The translations under genes and the position numbers were made by a program. The notes under the pieces are model-generated. The model was not told the origin of the DNA. It saw only the letters and a program-made list of their open reading frames with translations, and did no database searches. A stretch of DNA of 64,000 nucleotides, taken from contig JAEWIS010000055.1 in assembly GCA_023386955.1 (NCBI GenBank), positions 62,001 to 126,000 of the forward strand, written 5' to 3'. Shown piece after piece: positions 33,401 through 42,313 of the stretch (position 1 is the stretch's first letter; each line of letters begins with the position of its first letter). The stretch is from Bacillota bacterium. GTDB lineage: Bacteria > Bacillota > Bacilli > Paenibacillales > NBRC-103111.

Positions 33401-35003
33401 GCAGGCTTCCGTCACCATCACGTTAGCCCGTGAGGGGCTGGAGCTGGTGGAGAAGGACGAAGGCGTGGACGTAGTGGTGGATGCGGACGGCGTCCACTTG
33501 ACGGCGGCAACGGATGGAGCCGCGGGGCATACCTTCACAGCAGTGTTCAAGAGCGCAGCCGCAGGTGGAGATGGCGGCGATAACGGAGGCGGCTCCGGGA
33601 ACGAACCCGGAACGGGCAGCGGCTCGGGGAGCGACACCGGGTCGGGCAGCGGTTCCGGCAGTGACTCCGGATCGGGCAGTGGTTCCGGCAGCGGCTCCGG
33701 ATCGGGCAGTGGTTCCAGCAGCGGCTCGGAGAGCGGCTCCGGCTCTTCTACCAGTGGCAGCGCTGCTTCCACTCCCTCTGAAACCACTGCGTCCTCCCAA
33801 TCCTCCATTCTTTTGGAGAAGGGGCAAATTGCCGCCCAGCCGCTGGCCGGGGAAGGCAAAGCTCTGGCCAAGGTGGAGGCGGCCCTTCTGGAGCAAGCCT
33901 TCAGCCAAGCGCCCCCTGGTCCGGCAGGTGTTAAGGAGACGGTTATCCGCATCGCGGAGGCAGCCGGAGCAGAGCGGTATATGCTGGAGCTGCCTGCTGC
34001 AGCGTTAACCTCCGGCGGTTCAGACCGCCGCATCAGGGTGGAAATCCCGGGTGTAGATCTGACACTGCCGGGCAACATGCTGGAAGGTCAAACAATTGGC
34101 GTGCCGGTGACCCTGAGCGTTTCCAAAGTGGCACCCGAAACAACAAACCTGCAATTGGCCACCCTTACCGGGAAACGCCCGGTGTTGGAGTTCACCCTGT
34201 ATGCAGGCGGGAAAGCCCTGTCCTGGGACAGCGGACAAACCACCGTCAGACTAGCTGTGGCTTATGAACCGGCGGCTGCCGAGCAATCCATGTTAAGCTA
34301 CCTGGGTGTCTATGCGCTGTCTGATGGAGGAAAGGCTGTGCCCGTACCCAGCGGCCGCTACGATGCGGACACCAAGAGCATCGTGTTCCGTCCCGCTCAC
34401 TTGGGCACATTTGCCGTTGTGCTGGCTGAACCGAAAAACTTCCCTGATCTGGGCAGCTACTCATGGGTCCAAGAAGCAGCGGAGGTACTGGCGGCTAAGG
34501 GGCTTTTCGAAGGCGGAACAGACGGGCGCTTCGATCCCGGGGCTCCGCTGACCCGGGCGGACCTGGCCCTGGTACTCACCCGCCTGCTTCAACCCGCCGC
34601 CGCTAATCCGTCAGCCTGGGCAGAGCCCTTCGCCGACGTCAGTGCCTCCGCGTATTACTACGAAGCACTAGCACAAGCCCGCTCGGCCGGATGGATCGAA
34701 GGCCGGGAGAATAACCGTTTCGCCCCCGATGAGTCCGTCAGTCGCCAGGAGATGATGGCGCTGTTCTATCGGGCCTTGGGCGGCCAAGCGCTCACAGCGC
34801 ATGCCGCCTCCGCTCCGGCAGATAGAGAGCCGCTATCAGCCTTTGAAGACTCGGCCCAGGTGGCCGGTTACGCTCTCGAAGCAGCAGGCGCCTTCATCAA
34901 CGCCGGGCTGATCGAGGGAGATGGCGCCCTGCTTCGGCCCCGGGACCCGTTGACCCGCGCCGAGGCTGCCGTCCTGCTGTACCGGATCTACCGGCAGCAG
35001 TAA
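30423..35003 (+). CDS. SLH-anchored polysaccharide lyase family 8
   Basis: A 1,526-residue surface enzyme. Order: signal peptide (about 1-28, ending SAKA), CBM-like beta sandwich (NLIPNPGFEETAA onward, about 35-195), Big_2 domain (about 200-275; IALPDSFLELQQ, VVWSSSNPTVAGV), PL8 alpha/alpha toroid and beta sheets (about 285-1030), Ser/Gly linker of repeated SGSG units (about 1045-1115), a beta region and three SLH domains (about 1340-1526; YSWVQEAAEVLAAKGLFEGG, FADVSASAYYYEAL). PL8 catalytic candidates are the Asn in NWYHWEIS, His and Tyr in VQHFNIAYTGGYG and the Arg in RGMSRESS. PL8 enzymes cleave hyaluronate, chondroitin or xanthan; the target cannot be fixed. The ATG at 30423 follows AAAGGAGG. 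Confidence 0.93.
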   Translation: MIKRICLFLAISLVAGMWPGIVPSAKAGGGSGGQNLIPNPGFEETAANSAWLNGAAPEGWGVWFATAGGVVSVDQAVYRSGQSSVKIDQTKQSRTNVSVNGGVAVQPGGNYKLGIWMKTDQVTSSSGVIFRTYYYNGSTKTGNGPTLTVKGTTDWTLRELFVTVPSTANNVRVEVMFETGTGVVWLDDASFVQFDGLTSIALPDSFLELQQGGQIQLTPILQPANAADKTVVWSSSNPTVAGVVYGAVTALSLGEAVVRAATPDGALYAECTVVVEAPADIAATADLRLRWYDRLTGNSLYNPGDPDMKETVINAVYQITNPGGTGRWDTLNKSANRTYLWQDNSSTTLSAQLSNTFGLVKNMALAYSYTGSPLYQDIQLRDDIISALDWLYAQRYNENIAKIYDNWYHWEISIPKALGDTMVLMYDELGPVRIANYLRAIDRFVPDPVKRKSLNDDFRETGANLLDKAVAVTVRGIVGQSPYKIVQGSAAIGPEYIYTKSGDGVYEDGSLVQHFNIAYTGGYGSVWLNNTADIMYLLKGSKWAVSDPNVNNVFNWISSTFEPVIYKGLMMDIVNGRGMSRESSGKAKSTILCILRLAQSAPAGQALEMKRMVKEWFLTDTTVENPYTGLSLYDMVLLKAIMDDPGTGPRGELVKSQVFAGMDRVVNLREGYGFATAMFSDRISAFEFGNGENLKGWYTGLGMTYLYNSDLTQYMDDYWPTVDSYRLAGTTTDGSYQAPVAWAAYYNPQNWVGGVTMDSLYSGAGMDFSLSGSTGSSLAGKKSWFAFDDEIVAVGSGISGGDGRTVETIVENRKLSGDNSNTLTVNGTVKDGSLGWSETMEGTRWAHLSGNVPGADIGYVFPEAPAVNGLREARTGAWKDINTTQSDTLRTRNYLSLAFNHGSNPQNAGYSYVLLPGKSAGATADYSAHPDVQVLSSRNAVHAVKESKLGLTAANFWQAGTVESITAVQPAAVMVKESGRGTVKVSVADPTQQQASVTITLAREGLELVEKDEGVDVVVDADGVHLTAATDGAAGHTFTAVFKSAAAGGDGGDNGGGSGNEPGTGSGSGSDTGSGSGSGSDSGSGSGSGSGSGSGSGSSSGSESGSGSSTSGSAASTPSETTASSQSSILLEKGQIAAQPLAGEGKALAKVEAALLEQAFSQAPPGPAGVKETVIRIAEAAGAERYMLELPAAALTSGGSDRRIRVEIPGVDLTLPGNMLEGQTIGVPVTLSVSKVAPETTNLQLATLTGKRPVLEFTLYAGGKALSWDSGQTTVRLAVAYEPAAAEQSMLSYLGVYALSDGGKAVPVPSGRYDADTKSIVFRPAHLGTFAVVLAEPKNFPDLGSYSWVQEAAEVLAAKGLFEGGTDGRFDPGAPLTRADLALVLTRLLQPAAANPSAWAEPFADVSASAYYYEALAQARSAGWIEGRENNRFAPDESVSRQEMMALFYRALGGQALTAHAASAPADREPLSAFEDSAQVAGYALEAAGAFINAGLIEGDGALLRPRDPLTRAEAAVLLYRIYRQQ

Positions 35004-35202
35004 CAAAGGAACACCGTTGATGGTGTTCCCTCTGCTTCTAAACGCATCGGCTCACTGACGCAGCCTGTTTCCTTCTGCGGTTTACCCGCTTCCGCAGCCT
35101 GACCGCTTACGGCACTGATTACTTACGCAGCTTGCCCGCATCCTTCCAACCGCGCGCGGTTTGGTCCGTATGAGGCTGACTAACACCCCGCGGCCTGATC
35201 AC

Positions 35203-35385
35203 TTACGGAACTGAGCGACTCTTAAACAAGTAAAATCGGCTTATTGGAATTTTAACGGAACTCAGAGGCTCTTACAGAAGCAAACTCAGCCTTAAGGCCG
35301 CTCACATCCCATCTAACAGTCTCTCAGTTCCGTTAACGCTGGAGCCAGCCGATATTCTCCCTATAAGCGCTTCTCAGTTCCGTTA
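35203..35385. repeat. Tetra-module dyad element, copy 5 (183 bp)
   Basis: Modules at 35203-35225 and 35253-35275 (forward), 35313-35335 and 35363-35385 (inverted). All four read ACGGAACT near the start and TTA near the end. It lies between the convergent PL8 and hydE-like genes. Bases 35004-35202 hold only a weak hairpin (35008-35031, no T run) after the PL8 stop. Confidence 0.8.
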
Positions 35386-35440
35386 CAGTTACTGTGGATG
35401 AACATTTCGAGGATCCAGGCGGATTTTCCGGGATGTAGCG

Positions 35441-35493
35441 GACGATCGAGGACGGTCGAGGACAGTTGAGAACAGTTGAGGATAGTCGAGGAC
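35441..35493. repeat. 10-bp tandem repeat, five copies
   Basis: Decamers GACGATCGAG, GACGGTCGAG, GACAGTTGAG, AACAGTTGAG and GATAGTCGAG follow one another directly. It lies 55 bases after tetra-module copy 5. Confidence 0.85.
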
Positions 35494-35565
35494 GTTTCGC
35501 CAGTCGCCGTCTCCCATCCCCCATCTCCCACCCTCACATCTCACATCAAAATAGGCCCAGCTAAT

Positions 35566-35613
35566 AAAAAGACCCGCATCCGGCAGCAGAACGCAGCCGT
35601 GTGCGGGTCTTTC
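35566..35613 (-). terminator. Rho-independent terminator of the hydE-like gene
   Basis: AAAGACCCGCA paired with TGCGGGTCTTT around a GC-rich loop; T run on the reverse strand, 52 bases past the stop of hydE. Confidence 0.8.
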
Positions 35614-35664
35614 AGTTTGTTTGGTGCAATGAAAACAGGCAGCCGCCCAATATATGCAATTGCG

Positions 35665-36723
35665 CTACGCCTCCACAGGCTCCTGCCAGTTCAGGCTATC
35701 GCCCCGGCCCATATCCACCTCGAAGCCGCTGACCTTGATACGCATCTCGATGCAGCCGCGGCAGTGGGCCGCTTCGTCACCGGTGCAGATTTTATTCTCG
35801 TAGAGGGCGTATTTTTCCCGGACAGAGGTAGGAGACAGGTTGGGCATCACCACGTTGGCTCCGGCCTTGATGGCCTTCTCCCGGCCCTGCGGGTCCAGGC
35901 TGCCCATAGCTGTGGTGGCCGGCAGATTTGCTTTGGGCACCAACAGACGGGCAAATGCAACCATCACCAGGGTATTATCCACGGTACCGCCCTTCGAACC
36001 CTTCAAGGGGGTATCACTGTGGGGGATAAACGGACCGATGCCGATCATATCCGGCTGGAAACGGTGGAGGAAATCCAAATCCTCCGCCAGATGCTCAAGG
36101 GTTTGTCCCGGCAGCCCCACCATAAATCCGGCGCCTACCTGGTAGCCGATTTCCTTCAACATACGCAGGCATTCCATCCGGTTATCGAAGGACATGTTTG
36201 GATGGAGAGACTCATACAGCTCCCGGGAGGCCGTCTCGTGGCGGAGCAGGAACCGCTCAGCGCCAGCCTTGTACAACGCCTCGTATTCACTGCGGCTGCG
36301 TTCCCCAATGGACAGCGTAACCGCGGCGTCGGAGAACTCCCCCTTGATCATACCCAGAATATCCGTAAGCCGGTCTACCGTGTACCACATATCCTCCCCG
36401 CTCTGGAGCACGAAGGTGCGGTAGCCCAATTCATATCCCTCCCGGCAGCAGGCGAGGATATCCTCAGGGGCCAGGCGGTACCGGTCCGCATTGCGGTTGC
36501 CGGCGCGGATGCCGCAATACATGCAGTCCCGGCGGCAGTAGTTGGAGAATTCCACCAGCCCCCGCATAAATACCCGCGGCCCGTAGTGGGCAAGACGGGT
36601 TCGGTTAGCATAATCGAACAGCCGCGATTTATGCTGCGGGTCCTCCATCATGCGGAGGGCATCTATAATCTCATCCTTGGTAAGCGAATGGGTCTCAAAC
36701 AGCTGATCCAGCAGATCCGTCAT
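35665..36723 (-). CDS. hydE: HydE-like radical SAM enzyme
   Basis: A 352-residue radical SAM TIM barrel. The iron-sulfur motif CRRDCMYC (CxxxCxxC, C63, C67, C70) is preceded by FSNYC and followed by GIRAGN, as in HydE. FVLQSGED and the AGFMVGLPGQT segment fit the HydE/BioB/PylB group, as does the C-terminal CTGDEAAHCRGC cluster site. HydE helps build the dithiomethylamine-bridged subcluster of [FeFe]-hydrogenase with HydG and HydF. Neither hydF, hydG nor a hydrogenase gene is in the window. PylB-like or another HydE-related activity remains possible. The message carries an upstream FNR box. Confidence 0.85.
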   Translation of the reverse strand: MTDLLDQLFETHSLTKDEIIDALRMMEDPQHKSRLFDYANRTRLAHYGPRVFMRGLVEFSNYCRRDCMYCGIRAGNRNADRYRLAPEDILACCREGYELGYRTFVLQSGEDMWYTVDRLTDILGMIKGEFSDAAVTLSIGERSRSEYEALYKAGAERFLLRHETASRELYESLHPNMSFDNRMECLRMLKEIGYQVGAGFMVGLPGQTLEHLAEDLDFLHRFQPDMIGIGPFIPHSDTPLKGSKGGTVDNTLVMVAFARLLVPKANLPATTAMGSLDPQGREKAIKAGANVVMPNLSPTSVREKYALYENKICTGDEAAHCRGCIEMRIKVSGFEVDMGRGDSLNWQEPVEA

Positions 36724-36813
36724 GATGTTATCCTCCTTGCCGGCCGCTCCATGTGGTGCACAGGCCTCCGGCTGTCTCTTTTCCCCACCGTAGCACGGGA
36801 AGCGAGACGGGAG

Positions 36814-36850
36814 ATATGATTTTTATCATATTATTGTGAAACTTTTCACA
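36814..36850 (-). promoter_or_regulatory. FNR/Crp-type box and ATCAT palindrome upstream of hydE
   Basis: TGTGA-AACTTT-TCACA (36835-36850) is an exact match to the Bacillus FNR consensus TGTGA-N6-TCACA, 112 bases upstream of the hydE start. Adjacent to it on the gene side is ATATGAT-TTTT-ATCATAT (36814-36831), a perfect 7-bp-arm palindrome. Anaerobic activation of hydE is the natural reading. No convincing -10 box at the ideal distance was found. Confidence 0.6.
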
Positions 36851-36878
36851 CCCAGTATCGGAGAAGTCCGTATACAAG

Positions 36879-36918
36879 AAAAAAGCAGCACAGACGGCTT
36901 TCCCGCCAAGTGCTGCTT
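36879..36918 (-). terminator. Rho-independent terminator of the copper operon
   Basis: AGCAGCAC paired with GTGCTGCT, T run on the reverse strand, just after the copZ stop. Confidence 0.75.
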
Positions 36919-36935
36919 CCCTGTTTTCACCTGTT

Positions 36936-37136
36936 TCAGACTACGTCGTAGCCTTGGTCTTCAATGGCAATCTTCAATGCGGCTTCATCCAGCTTGGACG
37001 CATCATATTCCACGGTGACGGTTTTGGCCGCCAGGTCCACCGTGCCCTTGGCTCCGATATTTTGCAGGGCGCCCTCTACGGATTTTACGCAATGATTGCA
37101 GGACATGCCTTCTACCTTCAGAGTTGCTTGTGCCAT
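36936..37136 (-). CDS. copZ: Copper chaperone CopZ
   Basis: A 66-residue heavy-metal-associated domain with the Cu(I) site GMSCNHC (C12 and C15 region) and the ferredoxin-like fold landmarks VEGALQNIGAKGTVDLAAKT and IEDQGYDVV. CopZ carries Cu(I) in the cytoplasm to CopA and to the CsoR repressor. The start at 37136 follows AAAGGAGAG. It is the last gene of copA-csoR-copZ and 48 bases after csoR. Confidence 0.95.
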   Translation of the reverse strand: MAQATLKVEGMSCNHCVKSVEGALQNIGAKGTVDLAAKTVTVEYDASKLDEAALKIAIEDQGYDVV

Positions 37137-37184
37137 GTTCAATCTCTCCTTTGAAAAATTATATTTGATCGCTGCCACCTTCAA

Positions 37185-37556
37185 TTACCGCATCAGCTTG
37201 TTGACGGTGATCAGCAGCTCATCCAGAACCTCATTGTCCCCTTCCAAAATACGCTCCACCACACAGGATTTCATATGGCCCTCCAGCAGCAGCTTGCCCA
37301 CTCCGTTCAGAGCGGACTGAATCGCCGCGATCTGGTTCAGGACATCGTCGCAATAAACATCCTTCTCAATCAGCCCCTTCACACCACGGATCTGTCCTTC
37401 AATCCGGTTGAGCCGGTTTACGAGGCTGGACTTCATCTCCTGGGAATGATGGCTTTTGCGGGGCTGGGTGGAGTCGCAGCAGCCCGCTCCCTCATGGCCC
37501 GTTCCATGTGAAGAGCTGCAGTGGTTTTGGCTGTCCTGATTCATTTTGTCTTCCAT
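37185..37556 (-). CDS. csoR: Copper-sensing repressor CsoR
   Basis: A 123-residue DUF156 repressor with the complete Cu(I) ligand set C69, H94 and C98 (KDVYCDDVLNQIAAIQSALN, then LLEGHMKSCV). The N-terminus (residues 1-40) is an extra His/Cys-rich tail (NHCSSSHGTGHEGAGCC, HHSQE), longer than usual for CsoR, possibly binding metal. Copper binding releases it from the operator. GGAGG lies ten bases before the ATG. It sits between copA and copZ in one operon. Confidence 0.95.
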   Translation of the reverse strand: MEDKMNQDSQNHCSSSHGTGHEGAGCCDSTQPRKSHHSQEMKSSLVNRLNRIEGQIRGVKGLIEKDVYCDDVLNQIAAIQSALNGVGKLLLEGHMKSCVVERILEGDNEVLDELLITVNKLMR

Positions 37557-37655
37557 TTTACTCGAGCCTCCTCTCTGGCAAAGTCCGTCCGCCGAAGCGG
37601 GGCGGCTCTGCTTTTTTTATGGGAATGCTTTAGAAAAGGCGGTTTCCTACAGGGG

Positions 37656-40088
37656 TTACAGCTTGATGCGCTGCAGCCGGAGAGCGTTCAGCACTACCGA
37701 TACCGAGCTCATGGCCATGGCCGCACCGGCCAGCCAAGGAGCCAGGAACCCGGCGGCGGCAATAGGGATGCCCAGGGAGTTGTAAGCCAGAGCCCAGAAT
37801 AAATTCTGCTTAATATTCCCCATGGTTCTGCGGCTCATGTAGATGGCGTCGGCGATGCCGTTCAGGTCGCCCCGGAGAAGCGTGATGTCCGCGGCCTCCA
37901 TGGCCACGTCCGTGCCGGTGCCCATAGCCATACCGATGTCGGCTGTAGCCAAGGCCGGAGCATCGTTAATGCCGTCGCCTACCATCGCCACCTTGCGGCC
38001 CTCCTGCTGGAGCTTGCGGACCTCCTCCGCCTTGCCCTCCGGCAGCACCTCCGCCAGCACCCGGGGAATCCCCGCCTGCTTGGCAATGGCCTCTGCTGTG
38101 CGCTGATTGTCGCCAGTTAGCATCACCACGGTCAGGCCCAGCTTCAACAGTCGGTCCACCGCCTCGCGGGAGGACTCCTTCATGGTGTCCGCCACGGCCA
38201 GGACGCCCGCATAAGTCCCGTCCACCGCCACCAGCATGGCGGTTTTGCCCGCTTGCTCCAGCCGTTCCATCTCCCGGCCGGCGCCGCCAAAATCCACGCC
38301 GCTCTCCTCCAGGAGACGGCGGGTGCCAACTGCCAGCCGCCGATCCTCTATCGTGGCGCGGATGCCGTAGCCCGGCACCGCGGCGAACTCTCCGGCGGCG
38401 GCCAGAACCAACCCCCGCTCCTCCGCCCCCCTGACAATGGCCTCGGCCAGGGGATGCTCCGACGGCTTCTCCGCCGCGGCCGCCAGGCGGAGCAATAGAT
38501 CCTCCCCGCCCTGCCAGCCCGGGGCGGGAATCACATCCGTGAGCACCGGCTTGCCGTGGGTGACGGTGCCGGTTTTGTCCAGCACAACGGTATCGATGTG
38601 CCCGGTTTGCTCCAGATGCTCGCCGCCCTTAAACAGGATGCCCGCCTCAGCGGCACGTCCGGAGCCTGCCATAATTGAGGTGGGTGTAGCCAGCCCCAAA
38701 GCACAGGGGCAGGCGATAACCAGCACCGCGATGGCTTTCTCCAGCGCTCCGGCGAATTCTCCCGGTGCAATGGCATAATACCACAGAAGGAAGGTAATCG
38801 CCGCTAAAGCGACCACTACGGGAACGAAAATTCCGGATATTTTGTCCGCCACCCGCTGGATGGGAGCCTTGGAGCTTTGGGCCTCCTCCACCACCCGGAT
38901 GATCTGGGCCAGCGCCGTGTCCCGGCCCACCTTGACCGCACGGACCTTTAGGGCCCCGTTTTTGTTAATAGTTGCCCCGATCACCTGTTGCCCGGGCGCC
39001 TTCTCCACCGGAATGCTCTCACCGGTGATCATGGATTCGTCTACCGCCGAGCTGCCCTCCAGCACCAACGCATCCACGGGAATTTTTTCACCCGGCTTCA
39101 CCAGCAGCACGTCTCCCGCCACCACCTGCTCGATGGGTACCTGCAGTTCGGCTCCGTCCCGGATCACCAGCGCCGTTTTGGCCTGGAGTCCCATCAGCGT
39201 GCGGATGGCCTCCGAGGTCCGGCCCTTGGCCATGGCCTCGAAGAGCTTGCCCAGGAGAATCAGGGTAATCAGCACGGCGCTGGTCTCAAAATACAGCTCC
39301 GGCATATGATGCGCGCTCCCGCCGTCCGCCGCCCATACCCCGGTCAGGTATACACTGTAGAAATAAGCCGCCGACGTTCCCAGCGCCACCAGCACATCCA
39401 TATTGGCGCTGCCGTTCCACAGAGCCTTAGCCGCTCCTTTATAGAAGGGCCAGCCGATCCAGAATTGAACCACAGAGGACAACACAAGCTGTACCCACGG
39501 GTTCATGAAGGCATCCGGCACCCACAGGAAGGATGTCCACGAAAAATGCCCCACCATCGACCATAAAAGCGGCAGCGACAGAACCGCCGAAATCCCGAAC
39601 ACAATCTGTTTGTGCCGGATATCCTTCTTGCGCTGGCCCTCCCGGTCTCCTCCCTGCGCTTCCTTGCGGGAAGCGGTATACCCCAGCTGAGTAACCTTGC
39701 GGATCAGGTCCTCCGCCGAGAGCTCTCCGCCCCACTCCACATGGGCCGTTTCCAAAGCCAAATTCACATTGGCCTTGGTGACACCGGGCATCCGGGCCAA
39801 TCCCTTCTCGATTCTGGCGGCACACGCAGCGCAGGTCATACCGCTGATGTCCAGCTCCACCGACTGGCGGGCAATGCCGTAGCCCAGTGCCTCCACCTTG
39901 GATTCCAGCGCCTCGGCGGTCACCTTGGCCGGATCATATGCAACCGTTGCCCGCTCCAGCGCCAGATTCACATTAGCCTGGGTAACCCCGTCCATCCGGG
40001 ACAGCCCCTTTTCGATTCTGGCAGCGCAAGCCGCACAGGTCATGCCTGTAATCTGAAAGGAGCTTTGGGCTGTTCCTGTCGTTTCCAT
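37656..40088 (-). CDS. copA: Copper-exporting P1B-type ATPase CopA
   Basis: An 810-residue ATPase. Two N-terminal metal-binding domains each carry GMTCAAC (about residues 16-22 and 84-90), followed by a transmembrane bundle of eight helices with the CPC motif ([12 protein letters not shown], about 455-466). The cytoplasmic loops contain TGES (actuator, about 325), the phosphorylation site [10 protein letters not shown] (about 500), HP ([10 protein letters not shown]) and [10 protein letters not shown] (about 705). It pumps Cu(I) out of the cell. GAGGTGA precedes the ATG at 40088; GTG 40097 is less likely. It is the first gene of the copper operon, under a CsoR box. Confidence 0.96.
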   Translation of the reverse strand: METTGTAQSSFQITGMTCAACAARIEKGLSRMDGVTQANVNLALERATVAYDPAKVTAEALESKVEALGYGIARQSVELDISGMTCAACAARIEKGLARMPGVTKANVNLALETAHVEWGGELSAEDLIRKVTQLGYTASRKEAQGGDREGQRKKDIRHKQIVFGISAVLSLPLLWSMVGHFSWTSFLWVPDAFMNPWVQLVLSSVVQFWIGWPFYKGAAKALWNGSANMDVLVALGTSAAYFYSVYLTGVWAADGGSAHHMPELYFETSAVLITLILLGKLFEAMAKGRTSEAIRTLMGLQAKTALVIRDGAELQVPIEQVVAGDVLLVKPGEKIPVDALVLEGSSAVDESMITGESIPVEKAPGQQVIGATINKNGALKVRAVKVGRDTALAQIIRVVEEAQSSKAPIQRVADKISGIFVPVVVALAAITFLLWYYAIAPGEFAGALEKAIAVLVIACPCALGLATPTSIMAGSGRAAEAGILFKGGEHLEQTGHIDTVVLDKTGTVTHGKPVLTDVIPAPGWQGGEDLLLRLAAAAEKPSEHPLAEAIVRGAEERGLVLAAAGEFAAVPGYGIRATIEDRRLAVGTRRLLEESGVDFGGAGREMERLEQAGKTAMLVAVDGTYAGVLAVADTMKESSREAVDRLLKLGLTVVMLTGDNQRTAEAIAKQAGIPRVLAEVLPEGKAEEVRKLQQEGRKVAMVGDGINDAPALATADIGMAMGTGTDVAMEAADITLLRGDLNGIADAIYMSRRTMGNIKQNLFWALAYNSLGIPIAAAGFLAPWLAGAAMAMSSVSVVLNALRLQRIKL

Positions 40089-40129
40089 CTGAATCACCTC
40101 ATATTCCTGCTTTGTGATTACGATCCAAT

Positions 40130-40146
40130 ATACCCTGTGGGGGTAT
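40130..40146 (-). promoter_or_regulatory. CsoR operator upstream of copA
   Basis: ATACCC-TGTGG-GGGTAT, a 17-bp element with perfect 6-bp arms and a GC-rich centre, the shape of CsoR boxes. It lies 42 bases upstream of the copA start. Confidence 0.75.
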
Positions 40147-40213
40147 CTTCAACACATTCATCATAACATACCCCCTCCCCCTATGCAAGCGGAGATCGCA
40201 AGCGCAAAGTTTC

Positions 40214-40226
40214 ATGATATTATCAT
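40214..40226. promoter_or_regulatory. ATGATA-T-TATCAT palindrome
   Basis: A perfect 13-bp palindrome in the copA/40308 divergent region, 82 bases before the ATG of the hypothetical gene at 40308. It shares ATGAT/ATCAT half-sites with the palindrome upstream of hydE. The binder is unknown. Confidence 0.35.
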
Positions 40227-40307
40227 TTTTCTCCCGGGGAAAGCACCCTATTTTTTCTTATAATGAGATTGTAAGCCCTATCCTATGTATAAATGGAGGA
40301 TTGTTCC

Positions 40308-40925
40308 ATGGAGTATCTCTCCAGTCTGTCCGGTCCCGATCTGGAAATTGACAGGGATCTGCTGGTGAAGGCCATCGACTTGTCCCAAGGCGACAGCCGT
40401 CCGGTATCCCTATTTTTGACAGGCGCATTACGCACGTACATTAACAAATCCAGACTGGAATCCATGGGGTTTAAGGAAACGCTGTTCCGCCTCCGCCGTT
40501 TCGAGGAGGTCAAACGCGTCTACTGCAAGCGCATCGCCCACTTCGAGAAAAAACAAGATGAGAATACACATTTGAACGACCCCAACTTCTGCGGCATCAT
40601 CTACCCCTCAACCCTGACGGAAGTTTTCCTGACAGCAAAAGGGAACCTGATCGTCCAGAAGTCTGTGGCCAAGGAGGTCCACTACTGCAACGGCCAAGCG
40701 ATTGGGGAAACCGTATTCAGCTCTTCGGAGCGTTATCTGAACAGTGCGGAGGAATACCAGGCTCCGCGGGTAATGGACGTGATCATCCACAACCAGTTTG
40801 ACGCGGTGCGCAAGGATCTTCCCGAGTCCCTTCACAGCACAGTTATTTCGGCTCTGAACATCCGGATTACCCAACGGCTGTCCGAGCAGCTGGACCCGGA
40901 ATTCCTGCAGGAGCTTGAACTGTAA
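40308..40925 (+). CDS. Hypothetical protein, 205 residues
   Basis: Soluble, with no signal peptide or membrane segment and no domain I recognise. It is rich in charged residues, with scattered Cys (about positions 68, 91 and 124) and a C-terminal helical acidic tail ending LDPEFLQELEL. It starts at ATG 40308, eight bases after GGAGG. A strong terminator follows at 40998. The gene is divergent from copA and has its own promoter region with an ATGATA-T-TATCAT palindrome, so a link to copper is not implied. Confidence 0.7.
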   Translation: MEYLSSLSGPDLEIDRDLLVKAIDLSQGDSRPVSLFLTGALRTYINKSRLESMGFKETLFRLRRFEEVKRVYCKRIAHFEKKQDENTHLNDPNFCGIIYPSTLTEVFLTAKGNLIVQKSVAKEVHYCNGQAIGETVFSSSERYLNSAEEYQAPRVMDVIIHNQFDAVRKDLPESLHSTVISALNIRITQRLSEQLDPEFLQELEL

Positions 40926-40997
40926 GCGGTACCGTTCCTGTCTCTGCTTCGTTGTCCAGCCATATCCGCCGGAGAGGTTCCTTTTCTTCCGCAGCTT

Positions 40998-41039
40998 AAG
41001 CCTGGACCGGCTTTCCAGTGAAGCCGGTTCAGGCTTTTT
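40998..41039 (+). terminator. Rho-independent terminator
   Basis: AAGCCTG..ACCGGCTT paired with AAGCCGGT..CAGGCTT, followed by T on the forward strand. It ends the transcript of the hypothetical gene. The remaining part of the gap (41040-41268) holds no further feature I can support. Confidence 0.85.
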
Positions 41040-41268
41040 GGCTGTCCGCCCCAATAACAACGGGCTTTGCCGGCGGTTTTTTGCCGACCTCGCGGGCTGC
41101 GGCTTAGGGTCTGCCACAATCCGCATCAAGTTACCAAAAAAGGTCATCGGTCTACCCTGTTCTTCCCCCACCCCTTCTCCTACAATAAAGATAGTTGGTA
41201 TCACTCCTATACATCTCTTGTAATATGAACGTCACTAAACTTCCCATGGAATGACCAAGGAGGATCAG

Positions 41269-42087
41269 ATGGAACTTTCATTGAGCATGTGGAGCGTCCA
41301 CCGGACCGTGAGAGAAAACGGCTGGACCGTACTGGACTTTGTAGATTTTTGCAATAAGGAAGGCATTAAGCAGGTTGAGCTGTTGAATGTATTCTGGAAA
41401 AATGCCGCTATTGAGCTGCCCACTGTGGTAGCCGCCTTGAAGAGCAAAGGCATCCGGGCTTCCAGCTATGCTGTGGCCAATGATTTCGCCAAGGAAAATG
41501 CCGAGGAGCGCCAAGCCGCCCTCCAGGAAATTCTGGATGCCATTCCGGTAGCGCAAGCGCTGGGTGTGAACGTCATCCGGGTATTTTCCGGTAATCTGAC
41601 AGAACATGTAACCTACGACAATGCCTTGGGCTGGATTGTAGAGGGTTTGCGTGCAGCTGCAGAAGCGGCGGGCAAGGCAGGCATCACCCTTTGTCTGGAA
41701 AACCACGGCAAGCTTGCCGGAAGCGGCGTACAGGTGAAGGCGATCCTGGACAAAGTGAATTCTCCTTATCTGAAGTCCACCTTCGATACCGGCAACTTCC
41801 TGCTGGTGGACGAGGAGCCGCTGACGGCGCTGGATGTGCTGATCGGCGAGGTGGCGCATGTGCACTTCAAGGATTTTGTGCGGCTGCCTGATGGGCGTTA
41901 TAAATCGCTGGCCGGGACCTCCTTCGAAGGTGTCAGCCTGGGTCTGGGCGATGTGGACCTGGCGGAGATTGTCCGCCGTTTGAAGGAACGCGGCTACGAA
42001 GGCGCGTATGTGCTGGAGTATGAAGGACTGGGCAGCGAGGCCGAAGGCATCCGCAAGAGCTACGAATATTTCGGCACCTTGGTGTAA
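41269..42087 (+). CDS. Sugar phosphate isomerase/epimerase-like TIM barrel
   Basis: A 272-residue AP_endonuc_2/xylose-isomerase-like barrel. Metal-binding and active-site segments are visible: LENHGKLAG (Glu about residue 143), STFDTGNFLL (Asp about 178), VAHVHFKDF (His about 206) and YVLEYEG (Glu about 255). Such enzymes isomerise, epimerise or eliminate from keto-sugars in the cytoplasm. The start follows AAGGAGG by five bases. It is the first of four sugar genes, but a 633-base gap with repeats separates it from the next, so co-transcription is not certain. Confidence 0.85.
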   Translation: MELSLSMWSVHRTVRENGWTVLDFVDFCNKEGIKQVELLNVFWKNAAIELPTVVAALKSKGIRASSYAVANDFAKENAEERQAALQEILDAIPVAQALGVNVIRVFSGNLTEHVTYDNALGWIVEGLRAAAEAAGKAGITLCLENHGKLAGSGVQVKAILDKVNSPYLKSTFDTGNFLLVDEEPLTALDVLIGEVAHVHFKDFVRLPDGRYKSLAGTSFEGVSLGLGDVDLAEIVRRLKERGYEGAYVLEYEGLGSEAEGIRKSYEYFGTLV

Positions 42088-42313
42088 AAGAACCGCCGAG
42101 GGGTGGTACGGCGGGCACAGCAGCGGCAAAGCCTCCAAGCAGAGCGGGACGCTCCTGCTGTTGGGCGAGCTCCTGCCGAGTGCCGACTGGCGCGGGGGAC
42201 ACTCTCTCTCCCTGATGAGCGCACACCCTTCCGATGGGTGTACCCCTGCTGACGGACGTGCACCTGCTGTTGCACCCGCTCTTCTGACGAGCGCGCTCCT
42301 GCACTCCTAACCC

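Noticed and set aside
33514..34008. Pro/Ala-rich ORFs over the Ser/Gly linker of the PL8 lyase
   Set aside because: Frame shadows produced by the repetitive linker codons.
42008..42310. 100-codon forward ORF after the isomerase gene
   Set aside because: Starts inside the isomerase gene and has composition of degenerate non-coding repeat; no ribosome binding site.
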